A stretch of DNA of 64,000 bases from Bacillota bacterium (GCA_963169565.1 CAUJDI010000035.1:1-64000); one strand, 5' to 3'; positions 34,177 through 43,196 are shown, counted from the stretch's first letter. Made by a program: numbers and translations. The notes: generated by a model not told the origin, from the letters alone.

Positions 34177-34258
34177 CATTTTCACAGTCCGGGAGCGAAG
34201 CGACCAAGTGAAAATGTTCGTTCCTCTAAACGGCAAAGTGTCCGCAGACGCTTTGTCG
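34177..34258. other. Two successive inverted repeats in an empty gap
   Basis: CATTTTCAC (34177-34185) pairs with GTGAAAATG (34208-34216), enclosing a purine-rich loop. 34231-34242 pairs with 34247-34258 (12 pairs, two wobbles) around CGCA. No gene is seen between 34063 and 34265. This could be a small structured RNA or a terminator for the minus-strand PHP gene. Confidence 0.35.
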
Positions 34259-34265
34259 ATCTTGT

Positions 34266-35147
34266 TTAAACCCTGAAGGGATTCAGCCAGGCCCTTTTGC
34301 CGTCGCCGCCGATCAGGACGATCCGTATAAAACTCTCCCCCCGTCCGCGGTCCAGGCGGTACTCTGCCTGCGTGACACCGCTACCCGCCGTCGCGCGGTC
34401 ATCGTTCCAGGCCAGGTCGGAATGGAAGACCACCGCGCTCACAGGCGAGCAAATCACCCGCACAATGTCACCGTCCAGTTCGACCCGTTCAAAGCGCGGC
34501 CCCTGGGAGGCGTAGAATCGGCCCCGGCGCAGGGCACCGACGACGTCTTCACGCTCAAGCCTGTCCGCCTGGAGGAGGGTAAAGGAACGGGCAAGCTCTT
34601 CCCCGTAAAAATGGCTGTCGTCCGCCGCGATGGTGGGATGGAGCAGGCCGTCGGAAGCCAGCAGGTCCAGGATATGGGTGGAATCCGCGCGGTCGGCGTT
34701 GTAGGGCGGGCGGGATACGGAATTATAGATCTCAACGCCGGCAAGACCCTCGAGGCCCTTGATGGTGTCCGGCCGGTTCATGGACCAGTGCGGGTGCGCC
34801 AGAAAGGGCACGCCGCCGTTCCTCAGGATGGCGTCTATATACTCCCGGGCCTTCATCCCGGGCCGGATCCCCTCCGTCAGGCCTTCATGAACGCCGATGC
34901 CAAGGAAGTGGAGAACTTCACGCTCCGTGGGTTCTTCGTCAAGCTCGATCCCGGTGAGCAGCAGCAGCCGGCCCCGGTATTCCGGGATCCGGGTGATCAT
35001 GCGGTGGTCGGTGACGGCCAGGAAATCATATCCCCGGGACTCATACGCCATGACGGCCTGCATCGGGTCCAGCTGCCCGTCGCTCATGGTGGTATGCATG
35101 TGCAGGTTGCCTTTGTACTCCCGGCCTGTCGCCTCAAAAATAACCAT
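34266..35147 (-). CDS. PHP-domain phosphoesterase-like protein
   Basis: The 293-residue protein carries PHP metal-binding motifs: NLHMHTTMSDG (HxH), AVTDHR, GIELDEE, FLAHPHWS and AADDSH. These indicate a trinuclear metal site as in YciV-like nucleases/phosphatases and related polymerase-histidinol phosphatase proteins. The C-terminal 80 residues form a beta-rich extension. GGGAGGGACAGA precedes the start. Its substrate cannot be told. Confidence 0.82.
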   Translation of the reverse strand: MVIFEATGREYKGNLHMHTTMSDGQLDPMQAVMAYESRGYDFLAVTDHRMITRIPEYRGRLLLLTGIELDEEPTEREVLHFLGIGVHEGLTEGIRPGMKAREYIDAILRNGGVPFLAHPHWSMNRPDTIKGLEGLAGVEIYNSVSRPPYNADRADSTHILDLLASDGLLHPTIAADDSHFYGEELARSFTLLQADRLEREDVVGALRRGRFYASQGPRFERVELDGDIVRVICSPVSAVVFHSDLAWNDDRATAGSGVTQAEYRLDRGRGESFIRIVLIGGDGKRAWLNPFRV

Positions 35148-35271
35148 TCTGTCCCTCCCCGGCTCATTTCGCGCCCCGCCATCATATCACTCCTGATATG
35201 ATGCGAAAAGAGCCGGAAAGCGGTACAATGCCGGGTGCGCGTGCGCGCAGGCATTTGGGAGGAGCACAGGA

Positions 35272-36498
35272 ATGGAACGGAAACGCTGTGAGATCATCTG
35301 CGTCGGCACGGAACTGCTGCTGGGGGACGTTCTCAACACCAACGCACAGTACCTGGCAAGAGGGCTTTCGGAGCTGGGACTGGACCTTTTCGTTCAGACC
35401 GTGGTGGGCGACAACGAGGCGCGCATGGAGAGCGCCGTGCGCTCCGCGATGGAGCGGGCGGAGATCCTGCTGTTCACCGGCGGCCTGGGTCCGACGGCGG
35501 ACGACCTGACCAAGGAGGTCGTGGCGCGTTGTTTCGGGCGAAAACTGCTGATCGACGCGCAGGCGCTGGAGGAGATCCGTTCCTTCTACACCCTCACGCG
35601 CAGGCCTATGCCGATCAGCAACGAGAAGCAGGCGCTCCTCCCTGAGGGCGGGATCATCCTGAAGAATCCGCAGGGCACAGCGCCCGGCTGCGTCCTCTTC
35701 AGCGACAGAGGGCATACCGCTGTGCTGATGCCGGGCCCGCCCCGTGAAATGCGGCCGATGTTTGACAGGGAGGTCGTCCCCTTCCTCCGTCAGTTTTCCT
35801 CCGGCACCCTGCTTTCCCGAGTGGTGAGGGTCATCTCACTGGGCGAGTCGCGCATGGCGGAAATGCTCTCCGACCTGATGGATGAGGGCGTCAACCCCAC
35901 CCTGGCCCCCTACGCCAAGGACGGCGAGGCGATGGTGCGGGTGACGGCCCGGGCGGACAGCCGGGAAGCGGCGCTGGCCCTGACCGAGCCGGTGATCCGG
36001 GAAATCAGGCAGCGCCTGGGCCGGCACGTCTACGGTGTGGATGTGAACAGCCTGGAGGAGGTCATCGCCGGGCTGCTGGCTGAAAGCGGCCTAAAGGCGT
36101 CCTTCCTGGAGGCGGGCAGCGGCGGCCTGGCTGCCTGCCGCATGCAGGCGGCGGATGGCGCGTCCGGGGTGTGCGGCGCAAGCCTGTCCGCCCCGGACCT
36201 GAGCGGATTGGCCCCTTTGCTCGGGATCCCCCGTCTCCTGCCCGAAAACCCCGCCGACGCCTGCGCATTCCTCTCCAGGGAATCGGGACGGCAGCTTGAT
36301 GCCCTTGTCCGCGCGGTCATCTGGCAGAATGGAACGCAGTACGCCTGCGCCGTCACTGTCGAGGGGGAGACCCGGCAGTACGTCCAGTCGATGCCTTCGC
36401 GGGGGCTGGATTATTACCGCACGGCCGCCGTGCAGGCCTGCTTTGATATGATGCGGCTGATGCTGCTGGACAGGCTGGACGCCAAAAAACAGAAGTAA
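35272..36498 (+). CDS. cinA: CinA-like protein with degenerate C-terminal amidase domain
   Basis: The 408-residue protein has an N-terminal MoCF_biosynth (COG1058) domain with FTGGLGPTADDLTKE near residues 66-80 and GPPREM. The C-terminal PncC-type nicotinamide-nucleotide amidase domain normally has ESCTGG with the catalytic Ser, but here reads EAGSGG. The later FVTYSN and GIAGPxGG motifs are not found either. The amidase half is thus probably inactive while the N-terminal pyrophosphatase-like half may work. GGGAGGAGCACAGGA precedes the ATG. Confidence 0.85.
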   Translation: MERKRCEIICVGTELLLGDVLNTNAQYLARGLSELGLDLFVQTVVGDNEARMESAVRSAMERAEILLFTGGLGPTADDLTKEVVARCFGRKLLIDAQALEEIRSFYTLTRRPMPISNEKQALLPEGGIILKNPQGTAPGCVLFSDRGHTAVLMPGPPREMRPMFDREVVPFLRQFSSGTLLSRVVRVISLGESRMAEMLSDLMDEGVNPTLAPYAKDGEAMVRVTARADSREAALALTEPVIREIRQRLGRHVYGVDVNSLEEVIAGLLAESGLKASFLEAGSGGLAACRMQAADGASGVCGASLSAPDLSGLAPLLGIPRLLPENPADACAFLSRESGRQLDALVRAVIWQNGTQYACAVTVEGETRQYVQSMPSRGLDYYRTAAVQACFDMMRLMLLDRLDAKKQK

Positions 36499-36558
36499 AG
36501 CACATCATGCAGAGAAAAGGACCCCGGATCTCCGGGGCCCTCGCGTATAAATTTTTCT

Positions 36559-36963
36559 TTACCAGATGCCCAGCCACTGCCCCAGGGCCCAGGGTTTGAG
36601 CAGGTGCAGCAGCAGAAGCAGGAAACTGACCAGAACGCTGATCTTGTGCGCCTTGAACAGCCCCTTCTTTTTCAGCCGGTAATGGGCCCCGCCCAGAATC
36701 GCCGAAAAAAGGAAGCCCAGGTACACCAGCAGGCCGGTATGCAGCCTGATCCGGTTGTTCAGCGCCAGAAAGCCGTGGATGATGGCGATCACAGCCAGTA
36801 TCAGCCCGAGCGGTTTGTGCAGTTTGCGCAGGAACTTGAGCAGGTTCAAGAAGCGCTTGTCCTTGGTCTTGAACGTCCAGTTGTTCAGCATGCGCAGCCA
36901 GTACGGCGAACTGGCCACCACGGCCAGCCCCAGGCTGGTCCATCCCAGGATGCTGTAGATCAT
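36559..36963 (-). CDS. Four-helix membrane protein rich in His, possible b-type heme carrier
   Basis: A 134-residue protein with four predicted membrane helices. Histidines lie near helix ends or within helices (KLHKPLG, IIHGF, RLHTG, GAHYRL, KAHKIS, LLHLLK), a pattern seen in cytochrome-b-like heme carriers. It is downstream of the triple cytochrome b5-like gene on the same strand, 120 nt away with a hairpin between. A transmembrane electron-transfer role is an inference. Confidence 0.5.
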   Translation of the reverse strand: MIYSILGWTSLGLAVVASSPYWLRMLNNWTFKTKDKRFLNLLKFLRKLHKPLGLILAVIAIIHGFLALNNRIRLHTGLLVYLGFLFSAILGGAHYRLKKKGLFKAHKISVLVSFLLLLLHLLKPWALGQWLGIW

Positions 36964-37083
36964 GCTTCCTCCATTTGTATCAGGCGTTCATCAGAAGGCG
37001 GTGTCCTGTCAGTCTCTTGAACAGGTCAGGATCGGGGACCCCGGAAACTGTGTCTCCCCGGGATCCCCAGGTTTGATTCAGAA

Positions 37084-37854
37084 TCAGTCGATCAAAACGC
37101 CGACCTGGACCACTTTGTCCAGCACAGCGATCCCGTGGGGGGAGGCTTCCGCTTCCGCGGTCACGTCCGCACCTGCCTGAAGCCCTGCATGTGCGCCATT
37201 TTCCCAGGCGGCGCTCTCAGTAACGTCATAGATGATGCCGCTGACCGCGACGTAGGCGGGCCGGCCGTCCCTGCCGTCATAGGCCTTGAGTTCCTCAAGC
37301 GTCAGTTCCACCTTCAGGCGGCCGATCTCTACCACGTTAGCAAGCTTGCCAACACCATGGGGGGATCTTTCCTTGATTTCCTTCGTCAGGTCCGCACCAG
37401 CCTGGAAGCCATTGTGCGCGCCACCCCTCCAGGCGCGGCTGGCGGTCATGTCATAGATGATGCCGTCCACCGCCACATAGGCCGGACGTCCGTCCCTGCC
37501 GTCATAAGCCTTGAGTTCCTCCAGTGTCAGCAGCACGCGCACACGCCCCACGGCCTTCACGTTCTGCAGCTTGCCGACCCCGTGTGGGGAAATTTCCTTG
37601 ATCTCTCTCGTCAGGTCGTTGCCGGCTTTGAATCCGTTGTGTTCGCCGTTCTTCCATGGAATGCTGTCGGTCATGTCATAGATGATGCCGTCCACCGCCA
37701 CGTAGGCCGGACGGCCTTCTTTGCCGTCATACTGCCTGAGCTGTTCCAGGGAGAGCAGGAGGGGCGCTTCGTCCGCGGCAAGGACCGCCGGGAGGGCCAG
37801 AAGGGTCATGACCGCCATCAGGGCGGCCAGGATGGGTTTCAGTTTCCTTAACAT
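37084..37854 (-). CDS. Secreted protein with three tandem cytochrome b5-like domains
   Basis: After a signal peptide (about 1-26, ending VLAADE) come three repeats of about 75 residues, near 31-107, 108-183 and 184-256. Each contains YDGxxGRPAYVAVxGIIYD, a His in GxHxG and a His in SPHG. The two His per repeat match the heme-ligand positions of Firmicutes cytochrome b5-like proteins. Repeats 1 and 2 are nearly complete; repeat 3 is somewhat diverged. It would sit outside the membrane and could carry three hemes. AGGAG precedes the ATG. Confidence 0.75.
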   Translation of the reverse strand: MLRKLKPILAALMAVMTLLALPAVLAADEAPLLLSLEQLRQYDGKEGRPAYVAVDGIIYDMTDSIPWKNGEHNGFKAGNDLTREIKEISPHGVGKLQNVKAVGRVRVLLTLEELKAYDGRDGRPAYVAVDGIIYDMTASRAWRGGAHNGFQAGADLTKEIKERSPHGVGKLANVVEIGRLKVELTLEELKAYDGRDGRPAYVAVSGIIYDVTESAAWENGAHAGLQAGADVTAEAEASPHGIAVLDKVVQVGVLID

Positions 37855-38001
37855 AAAAAGGATACTCCTCTCAAAACGAATTTCAAGATAAAATTACCCG
37901 GCCTGGACCCGGCTCAAACCGCAGGGGACAAACCGGCGGAAATACGCTATAATGGTCAATGCCGGCAGACGGGCCGGCAAACGGATGAACGGGGGAGACG
38001 G

Positions 38002-38724
38002 ATGCTGCGGCAGATCATCAGGATCGACAGGGACCTTTGCAACGGATGCGGGCTGTGCGTAAGCGCCTGTCACGAGGGTGCCATCATCCTCAGGGACGGC
38101 AAGGCGGAACTGCTCCGGGATGATTACTGCGACGGGCTGGGAGCCTGCCTGCCGGTCTGCCCGACCGGCGCCATCACCTTTGAAACCCGCCAGGCGGCCG
38201 TGTTCGACGAGGAGGCCGTCAAAACACGAAAGGCTGATGTCAAGGCAAAGGAGCCCACTCCCTGTCCCTCCGGTTCGGCCTGCCCCGGCCGTCAACCCGT
38301 AAAGTTCAGCTCGGACAGGGTTTCGGACGGCAATGACACCGTATTCCGGTCCAAGGACAGCGAACTTTTGAATTTCCCGGTACAGATCCGGCTGGCCGCA
38401 GCGAACGCCCCGTTTTTCAGGGATGCGCACCTGCTCATCGCGGCAGATTGCGCCGCCTACGCCCACGGTGATTTTCACCGCCGGTTCATAAAAGACCGCG
38501 TCACCCTCATCAGCTGCCCCAAGCTGGACGATCCGGGGTACGCGGACAAGCTGACGGACATCCTGCGCCTGAATGACATCCGCTCCGTCACCCTTGTGCG
38601 CATGGAGGTGCCCTGCTGCGGCGGGCTGACCAGGGCGGTCATGAAAGCGATTGACGGGAGCGGAAAAGCGATCCCCTGGCAGGTGATCACCTTGAGTACC
38701 AGGGGCGAGATCACGGACCAGTAG
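38002..38724 (+). CDS. Ferredoxin-type protein with two 4Fe-4S motifs and a C-terminal extension
   Basis: The first 60 residues hold CNGCGLCVSAC and a second cluster motif CDGLGACLPVCPTGAI, giving two [4Fe-4S] sites. A linker with CPSGSACPG follows, then a 110-residue domain with AADCAAYAHGDFH and CCGGLTRAV. It matches a family of electron-transfer proteins common in anaerobes with unknown partners. A TATAAT lies near 37955 and GGGGGAGACGG precedes the start. A small ferredoxin follows. Confidence 0.78.
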   Translation: MLRQIIRIDRDLCNGCGLCVSACHEGAIILRDGKAELLRDDYCDGLGACLPVCPTGAITFETRQAAVFDEEAVKTRKADVKAKEPTPCPSGSACPGRQPVKFSSDRVSDGNDTVFRSKDSELLNFPVQIRLAAANAPFFRDAHLLIAADCAAYAHGDFHRRFIKDRVTLISCPKLDDPGYADKLTDILRLNDIRSVTLVRMEVPCCGGLTRAVMKAIDGSGKAIPWQVITLSTRGEITDQ

Positions 38725-38769
38725 CGATAACGCTGTATTGAACCAAACAATCTGAAGGAGGAACAGGAG

Positions 38770-38955
38770 ATGGAAGCTTCAGTTGACCAGAGCGGATGCA
38801 TCGGCTGCGGCCTGTGCGCGGACACCTGCCCGGAAGTTTTCCGGATGAACGATGAGGGCCTTGCGGAAGCCTACGGCGAGGTCAATGACGGCAATCAGGA
38901 AGCCGCGGAAGAAGCCAGGGACAACTGCCCGGTGGGCGTGATCACGGTCGAATAG
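38770..38955 (+). CDS. Small [4Fe-4S] ferredoxin
   Basis: A 61-residue monocluster ferredoxin with CIGCGLCADTCP near residues 10-21 and the fourth ligand in DNCPVG near 52-55. It has an acidic body typical of electron carriers. GAAGGAGGAACAGGAG precedes the ATG. It likely shares the transcript of the larger ferredoxin protein upstream. Confidence 0.9.
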   Translation: MEASVDQSGCIGCGLCADTCPEVFRMNDEGLAEAYGEVNDGNQEAAEEARDNCPVGVITVE

Positions 38956-38970
38956 CCGTCCCATCCCTCA

Positions 38971-39005
38971 GACCGCCCGGCAGAAACATGCCGGACGGTC
39001 TCTCT
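38971..39005 (+). terminator. Terminator after the ferredoxin gene
   Basis: A 12-position stem with one mismatch (38971-38982 with 38989-39000) is followed by TCTCTGTGT. Confidence 0.65.
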
Positions 39006-39133
39006 GTGTCAATGAGGGCGGATCACGCCGTATAAACGAAGCCGTGATCCTGCCCGATCACCCGCTCAGCCGGAATGGGCAAGCCCGGACAGAGCAATCA
39101 ATTTATCACGTCGCATTGATTTTTGGAGGGCAC

Positions 39134-40732
39134 ATGGAAGAACGGCTCATGGAGATCGCACGGCGGCGCACCTTTGCCATCATCAGCCATCCGGACGCGG
39201 GCAAGACCACGCTGACGGAAAAGCTGCTGCTGTACGGCGGCGCCATCCGCCAGGCAGGCAGCGTCAAGGCGCGCAAGGCCGCTGCCCACGCGACAAGCGA
39301 CTGGATGGAGATCGAGAAGCAGCGCGGCATCTCCGTGACCTCCAGCGCCATGCAGTTCTCCTTTGACGGCTATCACATCAACATCCTGGACACCCCAGGG
39401 CACCAGGACTTCTCGGAGGACACCTACCGGGTGCTGGTGGCGGCGGACAGTGCCGTCATGCTGCTGGACGCCTCCCGCGGCGTGGAGGAGCAGACCGTCA
39501 AGCTGTTCAAGGTCTGCCGGATGCGCGGCATCCCCATTTTCACCTTCGTGAACAAAATGGACCGCGCCGCCAAGGACCCCTTCGCCCTGATGGAGGAGCT
39601 GGAGCAGGTGCTGGGCATCCGTTCCTGCCCGGTCAACTGGCCCATCGGCGTGGACGGGGATTTCCAGGGCGTATACCACCGGGATACCAAAGCGGTGGAA
39701 CTGTACTTTTCCGGCGACCACGGGCGCACCAAGGCCATCAAGACCGAAATCGCACTGGATGACCCCGCGCTGCCTGGGATGCTCGACGCGCACTACATCA
39801 GGCGGCTGAGGGAGGAGAGCGAGCTGCTGGACACGGCAGGCGACAGCTTTGACCTGGAAGCCATCAGGGGAGGGGAGCTGACCCCCATGTTCTTCGGCTC
39901 CGCCATCACCAATTTCGGCGTAGAGCCCTTCCTCAACCGTTTCCTGCGCTACACCCTGCCCCCGACGCCCAGGGAAAGCGACCGGGGGATGATCTTGCCG
40001 GATGATCGGGACTTTTCTGGTTTTATCTTCAAGATCCAGGCCAACATGAACCCCGCCCACCGTGACAGGCTGGCCTTCGTGCGCGTGGTGTCCGGGGTGT
40101 TCCGGCGCGACATGAATGCCTGGCACACAGGCCCTGGAAAGCAGATCCAGCTGAAAGCCCCTCAGCAGTTCATGGCCGATGAGCGCGCGATGGTGGAGAC
40201 CGCCTACCCCGGCGACATCATCGGGCTGTTTGACCCCGGCATCTACCATTTGGGCGACACGCTCAGCCAGCAGCCCGGCCTGCGCTTTTCCCGCATCCCC
40301 GTGTTCGCTCCGGAACATTTCGCCCGCGTGCGCCCGCTGGACAGCATGAAGCGCAAGCAGTTCCTCAAGGGCATCGCCCAGCTGAGCGAGGAGGGCGCGA
40401 TCCAGACCTTCACCCGCGAGGACATCGGTCTGGAGCAGAGCATCATCGGCGTGGTGGGCGTGCTGCAGTTTGACGTGCTGGCCTACCGCCTCAAGAACGA
40501 GTACGGCGCGGAGCTGCTGATGGACATGCTGCCCTGGCGTTTTGTGCGCTGGGTGAGGGAGACCCCAAAGCCCGTGGACCAGCTCCAGCTCACCTCCACC
40601 ACTGTCCGCGGAAATGACGCGCAGGCCCATCCCGTCCTGTTCTTTGAGAACGAGTGGAGCATCCGCCTGGCCGGGGAAAAGAATCCGGGGCTGGTACTGG
40701 ATGAGATCGAGCCGATGGAGAATTTCGTTTAG
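39134..40732 (+). CDS. prfC: Peptide chain release factor 3
   Basis: The 532-residue translational GTPase recycles RF1/RF2 from the ribosome. The G domain shows SHPDAGKTTLTEK, DTPGHQDFSEDTYR, NKMDR and SAITNFGV, and the length matches RF3. The frame runs back to 39044, but the ATG at 39134 (MEERLMEIARRRTFAI) follows TTTTGGAGGGCAC. It stands alone between a terminator and a new promoter. Confidence 0.95.
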   Translation: MEERLMEIARRRTFAIISHPDAGKTTLTEKLLLYGGAIRQAGSVKARKAAAHATSDWMEIEKQRGISVTSSAMQFSFDGYHINILDTPGHQDFSEDTYRVLVAADSAVMLLDASRGVEEQTVKLFKVCRMRGIPIFTFVNKMDRAAKDPFALMEELEQVLGIRSCPVNWPIGVDGDFQGVYHRDTKAVELYFSGDHGRTKAIKTEIALDDPALPGMLDAHYIRRLREESELLDTAGDSFDLEAIRGGELTPMFFGSAITNFGVEPFLNRFLRYTLPPTPRESDRGMILPDDRDFSGFIFKIQANMNPAHRDRLAFVRVVSGVFRRDMNAWHTGPGKQIQLKAPQQFMADERAMVETAYPGDIIGLFDPGIYHLGDTLSQQPGLRFSRIPVFAPEHFARVRPLDSMKRKQFLKGIAQLSEEGAIQTFTREDIGLEQSIIGVVGVLQFDVLAYRLKNEYGAELLMDMLPWRFVRWVRETPKPVDQLQLTSTTVRGNDAQAHPVLFFENEWSIRLAGEKNPGLVLDEIEPMENFV

Positions 40733-40783
40733 AATGCAGGCAGCAATCCTGCCCCTTTCCATCGGAACTGCCGGAAGGATCGA

Positions 40784-40813
40784 TTGACAGACCCGACCAA
40801 TGGCGAAGATAAT
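40784..40813 (+). promoter_or_regulatory. Promoter of the metallophosphoesterase gene
   Basis: TTGACA (40784-40789), an 18-nt spacer and GATAAT (40808-40813). Confidence 0.65.
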
Positions 40814-40851
40814 ACCGATCAGAGGAATTAAAAACTGAACAGGAGGGTCCC

Positions 40852-42147
40852 ATGAGAAATCGCTTCCTGACCTTGCTCGCCGCGCTGTGCGTACTGACTG
40901 TTTCCGTTGCCCCCGTCTATGCCCTGGCGGTACAGGACGTCCAGCCGCTCTGGGAGGCGGGAGAGGCCCGCAGCAAGATCGTCGTCATCAGCGACATCCA
41001 CCTGGGCATCGATGACTCCTTTGCCGAGATCGGGACCAACAGGGAGTTCCTGCTGCAGTTTTTGAAACGGATCCAGGCGACGCCCGACGTGCGGGAGCTG
41101 GTCATCGCCGGCGATTTCCTCGACGACTGGTATCTGCCGCTTGATTACACAGCCTCCACCGATACCGCGGCGTTCTACCGCAAAGTGATCGCGAACAACC
41201 AGGTCATCATGGACGCGCTGAATGACCTGATGCGCTCGGGCATCAGGCTGGTCTACGTTCCCGGCAATCACGACATGCTGCTGGACGCGGAGATCCTGGA
41301 CGAAGCCCTACCGGGGATCGTGCAGGCCCGGGATGCCAGGGGGATCGGCGCCTACTATACAGGTGACAGGAATGAGATCGTCATCGAGCACGGGCATCGC
41401 TATGACGTCTTCTCCGCCCCGGACACGCTGAGCAACGCCGAACTGACCGGGAACGATGATACCATCCTGCCTGCCGGTTACTTCTATGCGCGTTATGCAG
41501 CCAGCTGGGTGACCCAGGGCCACCCATCAGTGCCAAAGTCGCTGCCGGAGATTACCATCGTGCCGGACAAGACCGATACGGACCAGTACGGCGCATTCAT
41601 CTACTATTCGATCCTGAAGGACATTTCCGGGCGGATCACCCCAAAGGAAGGGCTTGAGGAGAAGATCTTCGACATGCGCATCGCCGGCTTTGACGATGCC
41701 TATACCTACCTTGATTTCTACCCCGCCCAGCAGGAGGACGGGACGATCTCCGCGCCAAAGCTGTTCAGGAATATCCAGCGCACGTGGGAAGGGCGGCAGG
41801 CGGTCAACCAGGTCAAGGTACCCAACGGCTTCATCGAAGCGGTGGCCGGGACCCTGGAATGGCGGTATTTCTTCGAACAGGCCAAAAGGCAGTACCTGGA
41901 GAATCCCGCTGAAAACGTTGACGTCGTGCTGTTCGGGCATACCCACGTGCCGGCGCTGATGGATCTTGGCGGCGACAAGTATTACGTCAACGAGGGAACC
42001 TGGATCGCGCACAACATGGATGATGACAAGACCTGGATCTTCGCGGTCGTCACCACCGGCGAAAAAGATACGGCCGTGCTGTACCGGCTGACGGATGACG
42101 GATCGCTGATTGACCTCGGCGCCGGCGCCGGCCGGGCGCAAGACTGA
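40852..42147 (+). CDS. Exported metallophosphoesterase
   Basis: The 431-residue protein has a signal peptide (about 1-25) and the calcineurin-like signature in order: SDIHLG, GDFLDDW, GNHDM, EHGHR and FGHTHVPAL. These supply the ligands of a two-metal phosphoesterase site. It is secreted or membrane-released, so extracellular phosphate ester or nucleotide hydrolysis is plausible. CAGGAGGGTCCC precedes the ATG, and promoter and terminator flank it as a single-gene unit. Confidence 0.85.
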   Translation: MRNRFLTLLAALCVLTVSVAPVYALAVQDVQPLWEAGEARSKIVVISDIHLGIDDSFAEIGTNREFLLQFLKRIQATPDVRELVIAGDFLDDWYLPLDYTASTDTAAFYRKVIANNQVIMDALNDLMRSGIRLVYVPGNHDMLLDAEILDEALPGIVQARDARGIGAYYTGDRNEIVIEHGHRYDVFSAPDTLSNAELTGNDDTILPAGYFYARYAASWVTQGHPSVPKSLPEITIVPDKTDTDQYGAFIYYSILKDISGRITPKEGLEEKIFDMRIAGFDDAYTYLDFYPAQQEDGTISAPKLFRNIQRTWEGRQAVNQVKVPNGFIEAVAGTLEWRYFFEQAKRQYLENPAENVDVVLFGHTHVPALMDLGGDKYYVNEGTWIAHNMDDDKTWIFAVVTTGEKDTAVLYRLTDDGSLIDLGAGAGRAQD

Positions 42148-42177
42148 CCCGCAGGTCAGCATCCGGAAACAGCTGAC

Positions 42178-42210
42178 CCCGGTCCTGTCAGGCAGACGGA
42201 CCGGGTTTTT
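42178..42210 (+). terminator. Terminator after the metallophosphoesterase gene
   Basis: An 8-bp stem CCCGGTCC/GGACCGGG (42178-42185 with 42198-42205) is followed by TTTTT. Confidence 0.8.
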
Positions 42211-42277
42211 CGCATGAGCACCTCCCGTTTTCTGGTCAGGGGGGGGTGTCCCGCTGTTTTTATCATGCATATTCCGG

Positions 42278-42306
42278 TTTACAGTTTGCCAAATCCGGAT
42301 TATGAT
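42278..42306 (+). promoter_or_regulatory. Promoter of the 42.36-kb gene
   Basis: TTTACA (42278-42283), 17 nt and TATGAT (42301-42306). Confidence 0.6.
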
Positions 42307-42356
42307 GCAGACAATGGCAGGAAACCATACCGCAACCGCTTGAACAGGAGGTCCTC

Positions 42357-42890
42357 ATGAAACGGGAAAATCCGCTGTCTGCCCGCCTGAAGGACATGCG
42401 CCCGCAGGACAGGAACGCTCTCTGGCTTGCGGCTTTTGCCGCCCTGGCCGTGCTGTGCCTGGTCCTTATCATTGCTGTCGGGCTATTATTACTCAGGCTG
42501 CTGTTTGTGCTGCTCATGATCGGCGCGGTCCTGTACTGCTGGATCCTGCTCCAGGACAGGCGCAACATGCCACGACAAGCCCGTGAACCTGTCCCCGGAC
42601 CGTCTTTTGAGGAACCGCCTAAGGATGCGGATATCCCGAAACCTGACGGGGAGGCCGACCCCGAGGATTCCGGAGAGCCCCCTCAGGAACCTGTCCCAAA
42701 TGACCCGGAGCCTGAAAAACAGGCGGAAGCCCCGGTACTCGTCTCCGACAGGGGGGACAAGTACCACAGGAACCGGCAGTGCTTGGGCCTGCGTTTTGCT
42801 GATTCGGTCGCAGAAATGCCTGAAGCCGAAGCGGAGGCGCTGGGCAGAAAGCGCTGCGGCATCTGCTGGCCCAGGGCCAAAGAGGGCTGA
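42357..42890 (+). CDS. Membrane protein with Pro/Glu-rich linker and C-terminal YHxxxC...CxxC domain
   Basis: The 177-residue protein has one or two membrane segments near 22-65. A Pro/Glu/Asp-rich spacer (about 70-125) follows, then a small domain reading YHRNRQCLGL...RKRCGICWP. The latter resembles the short Cys-containing domain found at the end of secreted nucleases and MBL-fold proteins in Firmicutes, where Cys and His probably bind zinc. The function is unknown. AACAGGAGGTCCTC precedes the ATG. Confidence 0.6.
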   Translation: MKRENPLSARLKDMRPQDRNALWLAAFAALAVLCLVLIIAVGLLLLRLLFVLLMIGAVLYCWILLQDRRNMPRQAREPVPGPSFEEPPKDADIPKPDGEADPEDSGEPPQEPVPNDPEPEKQAEAPVLVSDRGDKYHRNRQCLGLRFADSVAEMPEAEAEALGRKRCGICWPRAKEG

Positions 42891-42910
42891 CCGGCCGGTT
42901 TCATCAAGAT

Positions 42911-42949
42911 CCGCCGCTTAAAACGCGCTGCGGCGGGTTGTTGTTTTTT
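42911..42949 (+). terminator. Terminator after the 42.36-kb gene
   Basis: CCGCCGC (42911-42917) pairs with GCGGCGG (42930-42936), followed by GTTGTTGTTTTTT. Confidence 0.8.
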
Positions 42950-43075
42950 CGTGATCTTGTGCAGATAACATAGAGCGCGTTCGCGCCTGTTCCCTGCGCT
43001 CCCAAATTTTGCCCGCTTCATTATTAGATAAGGTTGATCCCTGCATCTGCCCGTCAGCGGATACAGCAAGATTTT

Positions 43076-43117
43076 GTGATCTATATCACGGAATAGAAAC
43101 CTTGATCCCCTTACACT
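43076..43117 (+). promoter_or_regulatory. FNR/CRP-like operator and -10 element of the DUF438 gene
   Basis: The palindrome GTGATctatATCAC spans 43076-43089, within TTGTGATCTATATCACG. A -10-like TACACT lies at 43112-43117. Transcription from near 43124 would put the operator centre at about -41.5, the class II activator position of FNR and CRP. The adjacent Crp/Fnr gene is the obvious candidate regulator. Confidence 0.6.
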
Positions 43118-43196
43118 TTCATCACCGGAGAGGTCAGGCATCATCAGATCCGGCTCTTAATGATGAAGGCGGACGATCCCGGGATAGGAGGGCGGC

